Part shown: positions 34,301 to 46,583 of the stretch, in pieces
Position numbering within the stretch: position 1 is the stretch's first letter
Layout of the letters: the number at the start of each line of letters is the position of its first letter
Origin: Ricinus communis
Lineage: Eukaryota > Streptophyta > Magnoliopsida > Malpighiales > Euphorbiaceae
Assembly: GCF_019578655.1 (NCBI RefSeq)
Contig: NC_063264.1
Coordinates: forward strand, 10,891,213-10,955,212
Length of the DNA stretch: 64,000 bases
Reading direction: 5' to 3'
Made by a program: the position numbers and the translations under genes
Notes under the pieces: generated by a model
What the model saw: only the letters and a program-made list of their open reading frames with translations
What the model was told of the DNA's origin: nothing
Databases searched by the model: none

Positions 34301-37205
34301 AAGCTTGAAGTGGCATTGGGGCCTAACTTGATGATCAAGCAGGATGAGACGTAAATTGACAAGCATAAGGGAGAAATCGAGTTGTTTTTAATTAATCCAA
34401 GCATAATACAAGCAGTAATGTGAGCATTTTTGATGTTTGGGATCATATAATGAAGTAATTCGGGTCGGAGTGTTATTAGGTAGGCCCACACGAATTTTCC
34501 CTTATTTTTGTTAGACTGACTCATAAAATTTAGGGCTACGAGAGTTGTTGACCAGTCAAATCTTCTCTCGTTGTTGATTTCACTTTAGTTACAATCAGGA
34601 ATACGAGCATTTTGATGTTTGGGATGCATATAATGAAGTAATTTAGTTCAGAGTGTTATTAATTTGGGCCACGCGAATTTTCCCTTTTTTTTTACGCTGG
34701 CTCTGAAAAATTAGAACTATGAGGGTTGTTTACCAATAAAATCCTCTCTAGTTCTTGATTTGACTTTAGTTTATATAAATCATTCTTTATTTATTTATTT
34801 ATATTTAGCTTCCAGTTTCTTCTTCTTATGGAATGAGGGCTTTCGCATTACAAAAATCACATGCAACTGAATACTTGAGGCTAGTGAGCATAGTATTTTA
34901 ATTTTCTATCTTGTAGGAAATCAAGTAATAGGTTCTTTCAAGAATTTTGCGGACGTACAACACTTGCGCTAGCGAGCATAGACTTATTACTCACGTCCTT
35001 GCATTCTTTTGATCAAGTATTGATATCATTCTTTGAATGATAGAGTATTGATATCATCCTCCAAATGATCACAGATAAATATTTTAAAGGAAATAGAGAA
35101 TGGTGAGAATCAAGGCACACCCATATATTTTAGTTCAAGATTTTGACCAATGGGATCTCCATCATTCATTGTTCCTCTAGGTACGAGTGCACTTCATGAC
35201 ATAAGGATTAGCTTAAGGAATCATGGGAATGCAATTGACAACCTTGACCGGTGGCATTGGGGCATAACTTGATGATCATCCTGGACAAGATGTAAATCCA
35301 CTCTTGTAAGGGAGAAACCATGTTGTTTTCCACTAATCTAAGCATAATACAATTTGGAATGCGAGGTTTTTTTATGTTTGGGATGCAATCATTTTTTCAT
35401 CTCTTTTATGCCTTTCTTTCTAATCTTTGTATAGTATAATGGTTTGGTTTTATTTGAGGAGCATAAACACAAGTGTTGAGTCAAAGCGCGTGGAAACGAC
35501 AATTGTAGGCATCGATCCAATGCTTAGACAAATGCAAAGAAAGAAAATTATTTGATCAAGTATTGATATCATTCTCTGAATGATATCAAATGAATATTTT
35601 AGAGGAAAGAAGGAACGACAAGAATCTAGGCACGACCAAATTTTTTAATTCAGGATTTGCGCCATTGGGGTCTCCGTCATTCCTTATTCCTCTAAGCATG
35701 AGAACTCCTGATTACATAAGGATTACCATAAAGAATCATGGGAATGCATTTGACAAGCATGGTCGGTGGCATTGGGGCTTAGCTTGATCATCAAGCAGGA
35801 TGAGATGTAAATCCGAGCATGTAAAGGAGAAATCATATTGCTTTCAATTAATACAGGCATAATACGAGCAGGAATGCAAATGTTTTGGTGTTTGGGACGC
35901 ATATAGTAAAATAATTTGGGTTGGAGTGTTATTACATATGCCCACACAGATTTTCCTTTTTTTCTATTAAGCTGGCTCATAAAATTTGGGACTACTAGAG
36001 TTATTGACCAATCAACTCCTCACTAGTTCTTGAATTGGCTTTAGTTTATTCATCTTTTCTCCTTAACATATTGATATTTAGCTTCTAATTTCTTCTTCTT
36101 ATACAATGAGGGATTTTGCACTTCAAAACTGCATGCAACTGAATATTTGAGGCTAGTGAGCATATTATTCCAATCTTCTATCTTGTGGAAAATCAAGCTA
36201 TGGGTTCGTTGAAAGACTTTGCGGACTTATCAAACTCGCGTGAACATAGACTTATCTCTCACGTCCTTTGTTTATTTTATGTTCTTTATCTACCTTTATG
36301 TTTAACTAAATTTGATTTGATCCCTACGCTTAGTCATATGGAAGAGAACAAATAATTTGTGATTTCTTCCATTATCGGATCTAAAATCCTACTTTTGTTC
36401 TCATTTTGTTCGTTTCTTTTACGCCTCTCTTTCTAATCTTTGTCTAGTATGATAGTTTAGTTTTATTTGGGGAGCATAGACACGAGTTGACTGAAAGCGC
36501 ATGGAAGTGTCAATCATAGGCACTGATCCAATGCTTGGACAAATGCGAAAAAAGAAATTTAGTTGATCCAGTATTGATATTATTCTCCTAATTATCACAG
36601 AAAAATCTATTGGAGGAAGGGGGAAACAACGAGAATCATTGGAACGTAATTGACAAGCTTGACCGGTAGCGTTGGGGCGTGACTTGATGATCAAGCAGCA
36701 CGAGATGCAAATCCACTCGCGTAAGGGAGAAATCATATTGACAAGGTTCATTGGTGGCATTGTAGCATGACTTGATGATCAAGCAGGATGAGACACAAGT
36801 CCACGCGCGTGATGGAGAAATCATGTTGCTTTCAATTAATCCAAGTGGGAGTATGCACATTTTGATGCTTAGGACGCATGTAATGAAGTAATTTGAGCCG
36901 GAGTGTTATAAGGTATGCCCACGCGAACTTTTTCCTAACTTTCGTTAAGCTGGCTCATAAAATTTGAGACTATGAGAGTTGTTGGCCAGTCAGCTCCTCT
37001 CTAGTCGTTGATTTGACTTTAGTTTATTCATCTTTATTTATTCATATTTAGCTTCTAGTTTCTTCTTCTTCTAGATAAGGGCTTTCGCACTATAAAAATA
37101 ACATGCAACCAGATACTTGAGGCTAGTGAACATATTATTTGTCTTCTACCTTGCAACATCAAGTTATAGTTTCTTTTAAGAACATTGCGGACTTATGAAG
37201 ACTCA
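31379..37205 (+). repeat. SatA, long forward tandem block
   Basis: At least five partial or full forward monomers. The TCTAGTATGATG landmark is at about 33980, 35430 (as TATAGTATAATGG) and 36443, with a 1011-bp period between the last two. Extra submodules (CATATAATGAAGTAATTTG boxes) occur at about 31690, 31925, 32620, 32770, 33465, 34445 and 34628, so copy number of the submodule varies between monomers. The forward palindromic box GTTGTTGGCCAGTCAACTCC lies near 33565 and variants near 32035, 34540 and 36975. The block is interrupted at 37205 by B3. Confidence 0.8.
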
Positions 37206-38095
37206 TGATACAAATGTAGCTAACTTGTGCCAAACCCGTATTAAATGTTGATTTCTTCACCAAGGATCATTCACCTAATCAAGCAAATTAACTCTAACTC
37301 CCGACAAGAGCCTTAAATAACTTGTACTTAAAAACCTTAATTATAAAGAATTAAAGGCTATTTAACATAAGCAAAGGTTTATATTAGATTAAGTTTGTAA
37401 AATACCAAGCCTTTACTAGATAAATTCACCAAGTTCATAAAGAATAGAAGATGAGAAGTAACTTCAAAATAATCAATATTCAATAACTCCCTTTACATAG
37501 AAACTCGTACTAGCTTATATATGCTTTAGAAAACCCTAATTCTATAATGATAAGGAAATAAATAATAATAAGACTAAGAGTAGAACTCCTAAACTAAAAA
37601 GATAACTTAAAACAAGAGTCCTAACTATTAAAATACTTCTTTAGATGAAAAAAAAAAACTCCTAAAGTTTGTCCAACCCAAGCCCATATAATAAACATAA
37701 AAATTAGGCTTTAGTAACATGTGATATGTGGCCCATTCTTGAGTATTGGAATCCAAATAGCTTCACTTGATTATCTTGGGCTTATCTTGACTTATTCATG
37801 CCTCCATATGTTGGATTAAGTTAATAAGGGTATCTTGAGGCCCATTGTTTTGATTAAGCCTAATGTTTATTGGACTTTAAATCTAATTAGGACTCCTAGT
37901 TAGATAAGGATTCCTAATGGAAATATGATTCTTTCATCACTTGAACTCCTAATGTCATAAGGGCTCCTTGATGGATTAGTATTCCTAGTAGGATTATGAA
38001 TCCTTGTTGAAGTAGGATTCCTTAAGCAGGTAGGATATCCATCATTAGGATTCCTTGTTGGAGTAGGATTCTTTGTGCTACATGGGTTCTCATTA
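37206..38095 (-). mobile_element. B3: degenerate, truncated copy of the B gypsy element
   Basis: It begins TGATACAAATGTAGCTAACTT like the other B copies and follows B1 through its LTR region. It has ACCCTTAAATAA-like, TATGCTTTAGAAAACCC and CTTGAGGCCCATTG blocks. It ends in the degenerate minisatellite that encodes the Pro/Thr/Arg/Asn tail (minus-strand frame 37900-38109). The integrase core is missing. The flanks are ACTCA (37201-37205) and ACTCG (38096-38100), where SatA normally reads AGACTCGCGCTAGC. This looks like a target-site duplication, although the right end does not have a TG/CA terminus, so the resemblance may be fortuitous. Confidence 0.65.
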
Positions 38096-39698
38096 ACTCG
38101 TGCTAGCAAACCTAGAGTTATTGCTCACGTCCTTTCTTTGTTTGTGTTCTTTATCTATCTTTGTGTTTAAATCAATTCAATTTGATCCTTACACTTAGCC
38201 ATATGGAAGAGAATAAAAAACTTGCGATTTCTTTTCTTATTGGATATGAAATTCTACCAATGTTCTCATTTCTTCATTTCTTTTGTTCGTCCCTTTCTAA
38301 TCAATGTCTAGTATGATGATTTGATTTTATTTCGTGACCATAAACACGAGTGTTGAGTTAAAGCGCATGGAAGCAGCAATCATAGGCACCGATCTAATGC
38401 TTGGACAAAAATAAAATTAGTTAGTCGAGTATTGATTTCATTCTACAAATGATCATAGATGAATCTTTTGGAGGAAAGAAGGAACACCGAGTATCGAGGC
38501 ATGCACAAATGTTCCAATTCAAGATTTGCACCATTGAGATCACTATCATTCCTAATTCCTTTAGGCACGAGGACTCTTGATGACACAATGATTGACCTAA
38601 GGAATCATGGAAATGCAATTGACAAGGTTGGCTGGTGGAATGGGATGTGACTTGATAATCAAGCAGGAAGAGACATAAATCCATGCGCGTAAGGGAAAAA
38701 TCATGTTGTTTTCAATTAATCCAAGTGCAATATAAGTGGGAATGCGAGCGTTTTGATGTTTGGGACGCATATAATGAAATAATTTAGGTCAAAGTATTAT
38801 TAGGTAGGCCCACGTGAATTTCCTCTTAGTTTCATAAAGCTGGCTCATAAAATTTGGGACTATGAGAGTTGTTAACCAGTTAACTCCTCTCTGGTTTATG
38901 ATTTAACTTTAGTTTATTCATCATTCTTTATTTATTTGTTCATATTTATCTTCCGGTTCCTTCTTATTGAATAAGGGCTTTTGCAATATAGAAACTGCAT
39001 GCAATTGAATACTTGAGGCTTATGAGCATATTATATCCAATTTTTACCTTGTTAAAGATCAAGTTTTTAGGTTCGTATAAGAACTTTGCAGACTGATCAT
39101 GACTCGCGATGGCACGCATAAACTTATTGCTCACGTCTTTCCTTTCTTTTGTGTTCTTTGTCAACCCTTGTGTTTAAATCAATTCTTTTTTTATCCTTAC
39201 CCTTAGCTGTATAGTAGAGAACAAATAACTTATTATTTCTTTCCTTATCGAATCCAAAATCCTACCTATGTTCTCATATTTTTCGTTTCTTTTGTGCCTC
39301 TCTGTCTAATCTTTGTCTAGTATGATGCTTTGGTTTTATTGAGGAGCATAAACATGAGTGTTGAATGACTGCTCATTGAAGAGGAAATCATAGGCACCAA
39401 TCCAATACTTGTTCAAATGTGAAGAATGAAAATTAGGTGATCAAGTATTAATATCATTCTTCGAAGGATCACAGATGAATTTATTAGAGGAAAGAGGGAA
39501 CGACGAGAATTGAGCCATGCATAAATATTCCATTTTAGGATTTTCCTTATTGGGATCTCCATCATTTATTGTCCCTCTAGGCATGAGGACTCTTGATGAC
39601 ACAAGGATTGGTGTAAGGAATCATGGGAATAGGATTGGTGTAAGGAATCATGGGAATGCAATTGACAAGTTTTACCGGTGGCATTAGGGCATGACTTG
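38096..39698 (+). repeat. SatA, forward block of about 1.6 monomers
   Basis: This continues the monomer interrupted by B3 (CTCGTGCTAGCAAACC). The TCTAGTATGATG landmark occurs at about 38308 and 39318, a period of 1010 bp. The palindromic box is GTTAACCAGTTAAC at 38871-38884. Near 39605-39650 a short direct duplication of a GGATTGGTGTAAGGAATCAT stretch is present. It ends at ATGACTTG, where the C element starts. Confidence 0.8.
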
Positions 39699-41240
39699 TG
39701 GTGCGATGCTTATGCAACTACAACTAAGGCAATGAACCTATCGATGCAGCCTAGCACAACGGTAAGTATTAAGAATATCGTGTCCTCCGGGAATGAAATC
39801 CTAGAATTACTACTTCGTTCCTTGTTATCTAGCCTAAAACTAATAACGATGGTTTCTAAATTTACTAATGACTAAAATTAAATTCTAAATGAAATGCGAG
39901 AATGAACGAGTAAAGAGAGAAATCAAGACAAGAAGGCAAACCCAAAGGGAACCTAACCTAGAGTAGTTGGCAACCAAACAAAGAATAACAAATTGTTAAG
40001 TCCGATTATGTAACCCGTGTACGAATTCTAAACTGAATTCGGTTTCCTTCTCGAGACAACCGAATTTCTAAACCTAAGAACCAAAGGTTGGAATCTCTTC
40101 CTAACAATTGATTATTAAGTTAGCCTTAAGCTTTAATCCACCTTTATTAAGCTTTATTAATTCTTAATCTAGCAAATTAATTAACCTTAGCTCTAAGTGA
40201 AAATTAACTTGTTCTTGCAATTAAATTTCCAAACTCAATTAGAATTTCTCAATTGCTAAAATAATTCTATAAACAGTTTTAATACATTCAATGTAATAAA
40301 AACTGGGTCTTTATTATTAATTGCAAAAAGAATACAAGAAAAGAAACTTCAAACAATCTTAAAAATTCAGTACAAAGCCAACATAGCAAGAAACTCCAAT
40401 GGGTTCAATCAATCTAGCTACACATATTCATGTATAAAACAAATAGAAATTCAATTACAATAAAAGAATAAAGAAATCAAAACATGTACACCCTTTTTAC
40501 CTAGAATTGGATGAACAACTCAAAGCCTTGATCTACACTGCAAAAGATCTCCAAAATGCCTCTTGAATTGCTCCAAAAACTCCTCTTCAATCTTCAATTG
40601 AATCCTAAAAGTCATGAATCCGATGTCAAAAGGTGGAAATCAGTCTCTTGGAAACCACCTCGTGATGTCTGAAACGCGTCTAGAAAAACTACAAAGGAAG
40701 ATGAAGAGTCAAAATTGTCGACCCTTTCTCTTTTTTCACTCGTTCAATTTTATACTGTATGCAAATACGGGCTTGTTCGAAGCCCGTGTTCCTCAACAAA
40801 AGCTGTGTCTAGGCAGTGTTGGTCTCCAAATGATAGAATGAACTGAATCTAGCAAAGGCGTGTTCTGACCCGTGTTCTCGACTGTAACAAGGGTGTGTTC
40901 TTGCCCGTGTTAGCCAACATGGGCCGTGCTCTAGGGCGTGTTACCCTCGAAAAACATGCTGCTTCAAAGTGCTTAAGCTACACAGCCTGGAATTTCTGCA
41001 CGGGCTTAAACACGAGCAGTGTTGACTTCTCAAAAGTCAACCTATGGTCAAATGCCTCTGATTACGTCTGTTTTTGCCCGGAATTGATCTAAAATTACTC
41101 GAACACTAATGATGGACCTATAAAATCTCTTGGAATACAAAAGGACATAAAACACGGGTGATCTTGGAATAAAAACACAATAAATACTAAGAAAACGCAT
41201 AATAATATGCAAGCAAACATGTGTAAAATTATGCACATCA
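39699..41240 (-). repeat. LTR of C1 (1542 bp)
   Basis: The plus-strand ends are TGGTGCGATG and ATGCACATCA, so on the element strand the LTR runs from TGATGTGCAT to ATCGCACCA. It aligns with the solo LTR at 13341 through blocks such as GGAATCTCTTCCTAACAATTG, CATGTACACCC and CACGGGTGATCTTGGAATAAAA. It is longer than the solo copy, mainly in the region of 40600-41050. Confidence 0.8.
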
Positions 41241-42942
41241 AATCACCCCACACTTAAGCTTTTGCTTGTCCTCGAGCAATTAACAACTCAACTTATAAAG
41301 ATGCAGTCAGCAAGTCCTCAAAGTTCATGCCCCTAGGCCATAACAAATAGCATTCAATGCATCTCAAAAGAAATTCAATCGTAAGTCAAGTTGCAAATTA
41401 TTAACATATAATGGAGATAATATCAATGCATAGATAACTTAAACAACAACTCAATAACAAACATTAAAAAGCAATGCCTCACAGGGATCACTTAAGTCAC
41501 TCAAATTGTATATAAGGTGAGAAACAAATCCCTTAAAGCAAATGCACAAAACCCGCTTACCATAAGCTTGCTCATAAATCTTATCTTCACTACTGCGAAC
41601 AAATGAATACCAAAATCAAAGGGTCTTTAACAGGGTTGTAATACGGCTAAGGTAAAGGTATGGAGATTTGGGAAAGAAGTGTGAAAATGCTGAGAATTCT
41701 TGCAATAAACAACAATGTATGCTCAAAGAATTAAATGTCAAAAAATATTCACTAAAATCCTCAATTTGTAGAATAACACTCGAAAATACTATCAATCCAA
41801 TAAAGAGATAAAGAAATAAGGAAATTTTTTTTTCTTAATGAATACTGGACTAGCAGCTTATAAGATAACTGTTGCATACAACTGAATAAAGTAAAGAGCA
41901 AAAATACAATTTGGATTGAAGGGAGAATCTAAAATATGTATAAAAAGAACTAAGTTAACTTACCAATATAGCAAATGGCATTTTAATCCCAAATAAGAGT
42001 GAGCAAATCATAAAAAATTTCAGCGTAAAGGTCAAAGAAAGATAAAATGAAAGGACTAAGATGTAAAGTGTGAAGTGAAAAAAATAAAGAGAAGGGGTAA
42101 AGACTCGAACATGGCTAACTAACGTGGTGAATCCTAATTTGCCCAAATCATCTCATGATATTCATAAATTCATATAACCTCAACAAGAATTACAGAGCAA
42201 GTTCTAGAAGCAAAGCCAAGTACAATGCACACTAAAACAAGAAATATAAAGAGCATATTTACAATAAATGCTCAAAATCTCACATTTGAAGTGTGGCATT
42301 AATTGCAATTGGTTCTCAATATCATAAATTAGGTCATCACTTAAGAAATACATGCATATGACATAATCAACATTCTACGTTACAATTCGACAATTTGAGA
42401 AACAATTAAATAATACCGGTTTAACCTGGCAGAGATGATGTATTAAACACCATTAATTGTTTTCCAAGGACAAAGAACAATAAAGAAAAGTAACTACCTT
42501 TATAAATCAAATTGTTAATCAGCTCAAAAATAGCATAACTTAATTGCATAAAGACATATTATCCTAGCATCCTAACAATATACAACATCAGCGATAGCAA
42601 TTTCAGACACATCGGAAAGTCATAGGAAAGAGAAAGGAACATATGATTTACCCACCCCACACTTGAAGGACATACTATCCTCAGTGTAAAACGAAGTGGG
42701 TATCCCACATGGGAAGTACAAATAAGGAAAGAAAAATCAATAATATCCAAGTACATGACATGTATAAAAAATAAAGTAAAAAAAAGTAGACAATGAAAGA
42801 AAATCTGGGGAAGATTGCCCTGATCATCCGCCAAGGCTGGTGGGGTGAAAACCAGAGTGTCCTCAGCAGGCGCTGTGCTAGTGGCGGTGGGGGGTCCTGA
42901 GTGGAAGTTGAGGCTGATGGAGGCATTGGTGCATCCTCGGTA
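41241..42942 (-). other. 3' internal, apparently non-coding region of C1
   Basis: Next to the LTR, on the minus strand, is an AAGTGTGGGGTGATT polypurine tract (41243-41258) preceded by GCTCGAGGACAAGCAAAAGC. A second AAGTGTGGGGTGGG motif lies at 42651-42666. Between them the sequence is AT-rich with no protein motif I recognise. The minus-strand frame at 42559-42966 (135 codons) crosses the junction into SatA, so it is not a gene. Confidence 0.6.
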
Positions 42943-43625
42943 GAAAGATGAATAAAATAAAGTCAAATCAAGAATTAGAGAGGAGTTAACTGGCCAACAA
43001 CTCTCACAGTCCCAAATTTTATGAGACAGCTTAATGAAAAAAGGAGAAATTCACGTGGACCTATCTAATAACACTTTGGTGAAATTACTTCATTATATGT
43101 GTCCCAAACATAAAAAAGGTATGCATTCCCCCCTGGATTAATTGAAAGGAACATGATTTCTCCATCACGCGCATGGATTTGCCTCTCGTCTTGCCTGATC
43201 ATCAAGTAATGCTCCAATAACATCAATGAAGCTTCTCAATTACACTCCCAAGATTCCTTAATGAGAATAAGGGCAGATTTACATGGGCATACCTAATGAC
43301 ACTCCAATTGAATATACTTCATTATATGCCTCCCAAATATCAAAACGCATGCATTCCTGCTTGTTTTAATCAAAAGCAGCATGATTTCTTTCCTACAAGG
43401 ATGGATTTGTGTCTCATGTTGCTTGATCACTAAGTCATGACCCAATGCCATCGGTCAAGCTTGTCAATTATGTTCCCATGATTCTTTAATGAAAACATGG
43501 AGAAAATTGCTTGGGCTTACCTAATAACACTCTGACCTAATGTACTTCATTATATGCCTCCCAAACATCAAAACGTGCTCATTCCCGCTTGGATTAATGG
43601 AAAGCAACATGATTTTCTTCCTTAC
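42943..43625 (-). repeat. SatA, reverse block with two to three submodules
   Basis: It starts at AGATGAATAAAATAAAGTC and shows the box GTTAACTGGCCAACAACTC near 42987. Submodules follow with markers at about 43229 and 43450 (222 bp apart). It ends at TTCCTTAC, where the B4 scrap begins. Confidence 0.75.
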
Positions 43626-43678
43626 TGATACAAACGTGGCTAACTTGTGCTAAACCCCTATTCAATGTTGACATCTTC
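43626..43678 (-). mobile_element. B4: 53-bp terminal fragment of the B element
   Basis: TGATACAAACGTGGCTAACTT and the following bases match the outer LTR end of B1, B2 and B3, then break at GACATCTTC where A2 starts. Other B copies continue TGTCTTCACTAAGGATC, so A2 inserted into, or recombined within, this LTR. Confidence 0.7.
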
Positions 43679-44788
43679 TGTAACGCCTGCATTTTCTCAT
43701 CATCCATGTTATATGCATTTACATTTAATCATTGGGCATATGATGGTATATCAATGATATTTTTATTTTATGAGAACATATATATATTAATTATAAGTAG
43801 AGAATAAGAAGCATGATATTAGATTATTAATTTAGATAAGTTGATTAAGTACTTGGGTTATGTGTATTAAGCCTTAAGACTTAATTGAACCAATAGTTGA
43901 AGGTTGGGTAAATAGGTTGGACTTAAAAGATACAATTAAAAGTTAGTACCTATATATGGTTAGTAAGAATTAATTTAGGGTGATAAAAATAGTTTAGTAG
44001 GTGGTGGCATTAAGAGAGGAATATTGGAAATTGGAACCATGAGTAAGCTCATTTTACCTCTTCATTTCTCTAAAATTCGTACATGGCCAAAAACATAAAA
44101 TTTGGAATAAGAGAGAGGAGTGGAATACCTAGAAAAACTTAAGATTAAGATAGGATTTTGCCAACTATTGAAGGAGCCAAGCTAAAGCTATAGGATTTAA
44201 GCATATTAGCAACCCAAAAGCTGAAATTGGTAAGTTGTTACTTGAGTGTTATTAATTTGTCATTAGGGTTCTTGATTACAAATTGGAAAAACTTCATTTG
44301 ATACTCTCATTGATTAATAAAAGGTCTGATTATCATGAATTAGTAGAGTATTGAATGATTGCATAAAGATTAAGCTTGATTTAAGTTTAAGTATGTTAAG
44401 CTAGAAAACTGTCAAAATTCCAGCAACCTTGATGTTCTGTATTTTAGGCATAACATGGGTTATATAAGTCCAAATTAAGCTTAATTGGTGTCTATAGAAA
44501 GATTAAAGAGTCCTCTATAACTTTGTAGTTTTGTGAAGTCTCCTCCTGATGCATTTTTGTATGCAGTTATGTGATATATATGGAAGTATGCCTTATAAGG
44601 CATAAGAAGATGTTTGTAATACTTGTTAAATGATGTTTAAGTATAATCATATGTTTATATGTTAATAACCTTGTGTCTGGATTCTTAACAACCTACATAT
44701 TGACCTATCTACCTGTAGTATATATTCTACGACGCTTGTATGCTTCCTGGCTAATGTTTATTGGTTAACATGTGATGGGGGTGTTACA
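43679..44788 (+). repeat. 5' LTR of A2 with a 1.2-kb internal deletion
   Basis: It starts TGTAACG and ends GTTACA like A1. It runs parallel to the A1 LTR to CTTTGTAGTTTTGTG at about 44534 and then jumps to GAAGTCTCCTCCTGATGC. The two joined points in A1 both contain AGTTTTGTG, 1206 bp apart in the 3' LTR. The expected remaining length (about 1109 bp) agrees with the observed 1110 bp. Confidence 0.9.
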
Positions 44789-44794
44789 TTTTAG

Positions 44795-44806
44795 TGGTAT
44801 CAGAGC
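44795..44806 (+). other. Primer-binding site of A2 (initiator tRNA-Met)
   Basis: TGGTATCAGAGC follows the LTR end by six bases, as in A1. Confidence 0.88.
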
Positions 44807-44906
44807 AGGGATTAGATTCATTGGGAGTAGATTCATGTTGCACATCATTAAGCATATGATATATGTTCTTTGAACTTGACTGAATATTTGCATTTCATAT
44901 ATATAG

Positions 44907-46582
44907 ATGGAGAGACAAGGAGAACACGCAACTGGCCCAGATAAGTCATTAGAGTCTGTGCATGGTCATGAAAATGCATCTGAACATAATCAACATGATG
45001 AGCATGAGCTACATTCTGAAAATGCTGCACAATCGAATGTACAAAATGTTATGGAACAGTTTATGGATTTTCTGATGCAACGGGCAGCTCAACAACAAGC
45101 CTCAGACTCAACAACAAAAGGTACGTGATAGATAAGAATTATGAAAGAGTTAGGAAACAAGGTGCTAATGTTTTTCAAGGTACTACTGATCCTGCTGAGG
45201 CTGAGGAATGGTTACGAAATACAAAAGGGTGTTGGATAGATTTAATTGCAGATGCGAACAAAGGCTTCTATATACAGTATCTTTAATAGAAAAGATGCAC
45301 TTGATTGGTGGGAAACAGTTTTAAGAAGCAAAGATCGACCAATGACTTTGACTTGGAATGATTTCTTGAGAGAATTTGTACGAGAAGTATACTCCGAAAT
45401 TTATAGAGACAGAAAGAAGCTTGAATTTCTTCGGTTGAAATAGAATGATATGTCACTGCGAGTACGAAGTTCAATTTGTGAGATTATGTAAGTATGCACC
45501 GGAAGAAATAGCCAATCAAGAACTGAAAGGAAGAAATTTGAGATGGGTTTGAGGGTTGACATTCGTGAGAAAATGGCGTTGAAACCTCATAATTACAATG
45601 CCTCAATTGAAGCTCGCTTTAAGAGTCAAGAAACATCATTTGAAAGGAATACTATGGAAGCTAAAAAGAAGAAGATCATTGGTGCTTATAGTAATCCTCC
45701 AAGACATATTAGTATTTCTTCGTTTAGAGGCTCTAATTCACGGAGTAGTTATCGTGGACGAGGGTTTGGTAGTCAGTCTAGTAGATCCTCCACAGTACCT
45801 TATAGTAGAGGTGGATACAATTCATCCGGACTTGAGGGAGGACAAGTTTCCGGCCAGAGGGTTTGCTCCCTGTTTGTCCCACGTGCAGCGGAGACATCTT
45901 GGAGAATGTTGGGAACCTAGACCGGTAGTATGTTTTACTTGTAGTAGGCCGGACATTATTCTAGAGATTGTCCTATGAGGAAGAAATAATGCTGGAGAAT
46001 CTTATACAGTGGGTCGGGAGTAGTGTTGGTGAAAATATTCCAGTTGGTTCAGGAGAGGCGGGAGGAAGAGGTGGCGGAGGAGGTTTAACTATTTCAGCAA
46101 CACCATCGGAACAAATTGGTCAACCACAAGCACAAGCTAGAGTATTTGCTACTACTAGAAATGAAGCATTTGTAGCACCTGAAATTGTTACCGGTATACT
46201 TTCTATTCATGATTCCGATGCACATGTTCTTATTGATCCTGGATCCACATGTTCATTCATATCACATGATTTTGCATCGCATGTTCATGCTAATATAGAG
46301 GCATTAGGTTATGATATATATGTATCTATGCCCTACTGGGGGTATTATCACAAAGAATACGATAGTGAGATCATGTATCGTAGTAGTAGATAGTGTCAAA
46401 CTACATGCGATTTGGTTGTTATTAATCTTAGAGAGTTTGATGTTATTTTGGGGATGGATTGGTTGTCAAGAAATCATGCTATTGTTGATTGTAAAACGAA
46501 GGAAGTGGCTATGGAAATACAAGGAGAAATGAAAATAGTAATGGTGGGTGAAAGGAAGATAATTCCTAATTGTTTGATTTCA
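44907..46582 (+). pseudogene. gag and partial protease of A2, multiply frameshifted
   Basis: The start ATGGAGAGAC and the first 60 codons parallel A1; codon 51 is CAG where A1 has a stop. After about 45110 the frame changes repeatedly through single-base indels. The capsid pieces RKDALDWWETVLRSKDRPM (about 45286) and MGLRVDIREKMALKPHNYN (about 45543) are in different frames. The zinc knuckle starts CFTCSRP (about 45932) but shifts frame before its His. The protease has the intact motif VLIDPGSTCSF (about 46223-46255). Sequence ends shortly after GMDWLSRNHAIVD-equivalent DNA. Non-functional. Confidence 0.88.
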
Positions 46583-46583
46583 T

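Larger units (their letters stand above)
39699..42942 (-). mobile_element. C1: 3' part of a Tat/Athila-like Ty3/gypsy element
   Basis: On the minus strand this is about 1.7 kb of 3' internal sequence, a polypurine tract and a 1.54-kb LTR. No gag or pol motif remains; the element is cut against SatA at about 42942. The AGTGTGGGGTG tract and the LTR beginning TGATGTGCATAATTTTA are the combination I know from Athila/Tat-type plant elements, which also have long non-coding 3' regions. The classification is by these features only. An Athila-like protease fragment found between C-type LTR pieces at 62668 supports it indirectly. Confidence 0.7.
43679..46582 (+). mobile_element. A2: 5' half of a second Tekay-like chromovirus
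   Basis: A shortened 5' LTR, primer-binding site, gag and the beginning of protease match A1 closely. The match stops at 46582, at the point corresponding to about 24346 in A1, where unrelated sequence begins with TTGTGAGATT. The reverse transcriptase, integrase and 3' LTR are absent. Gag carries many single-base indels, yet A2 retains several codons that are stops or catalytic changes in A1, so the two copies decayed independently. Confidence 0.9.

Noticed and set aside
37201..38100. B3 as a complete insertion proven by the ACTCA/ACTCG flanks
   Set aside because: The right end lacks a proper LTR terminus and ends in coding minisatellite, so the flank similarity alone is not proof.
42559..42966. 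135-codon minus-strand frame as an envelope-like gene of C1
   Set aside because: It starts in SatA beyond the element boundary and has no signal, transmembrane pattern or motif that would support env.
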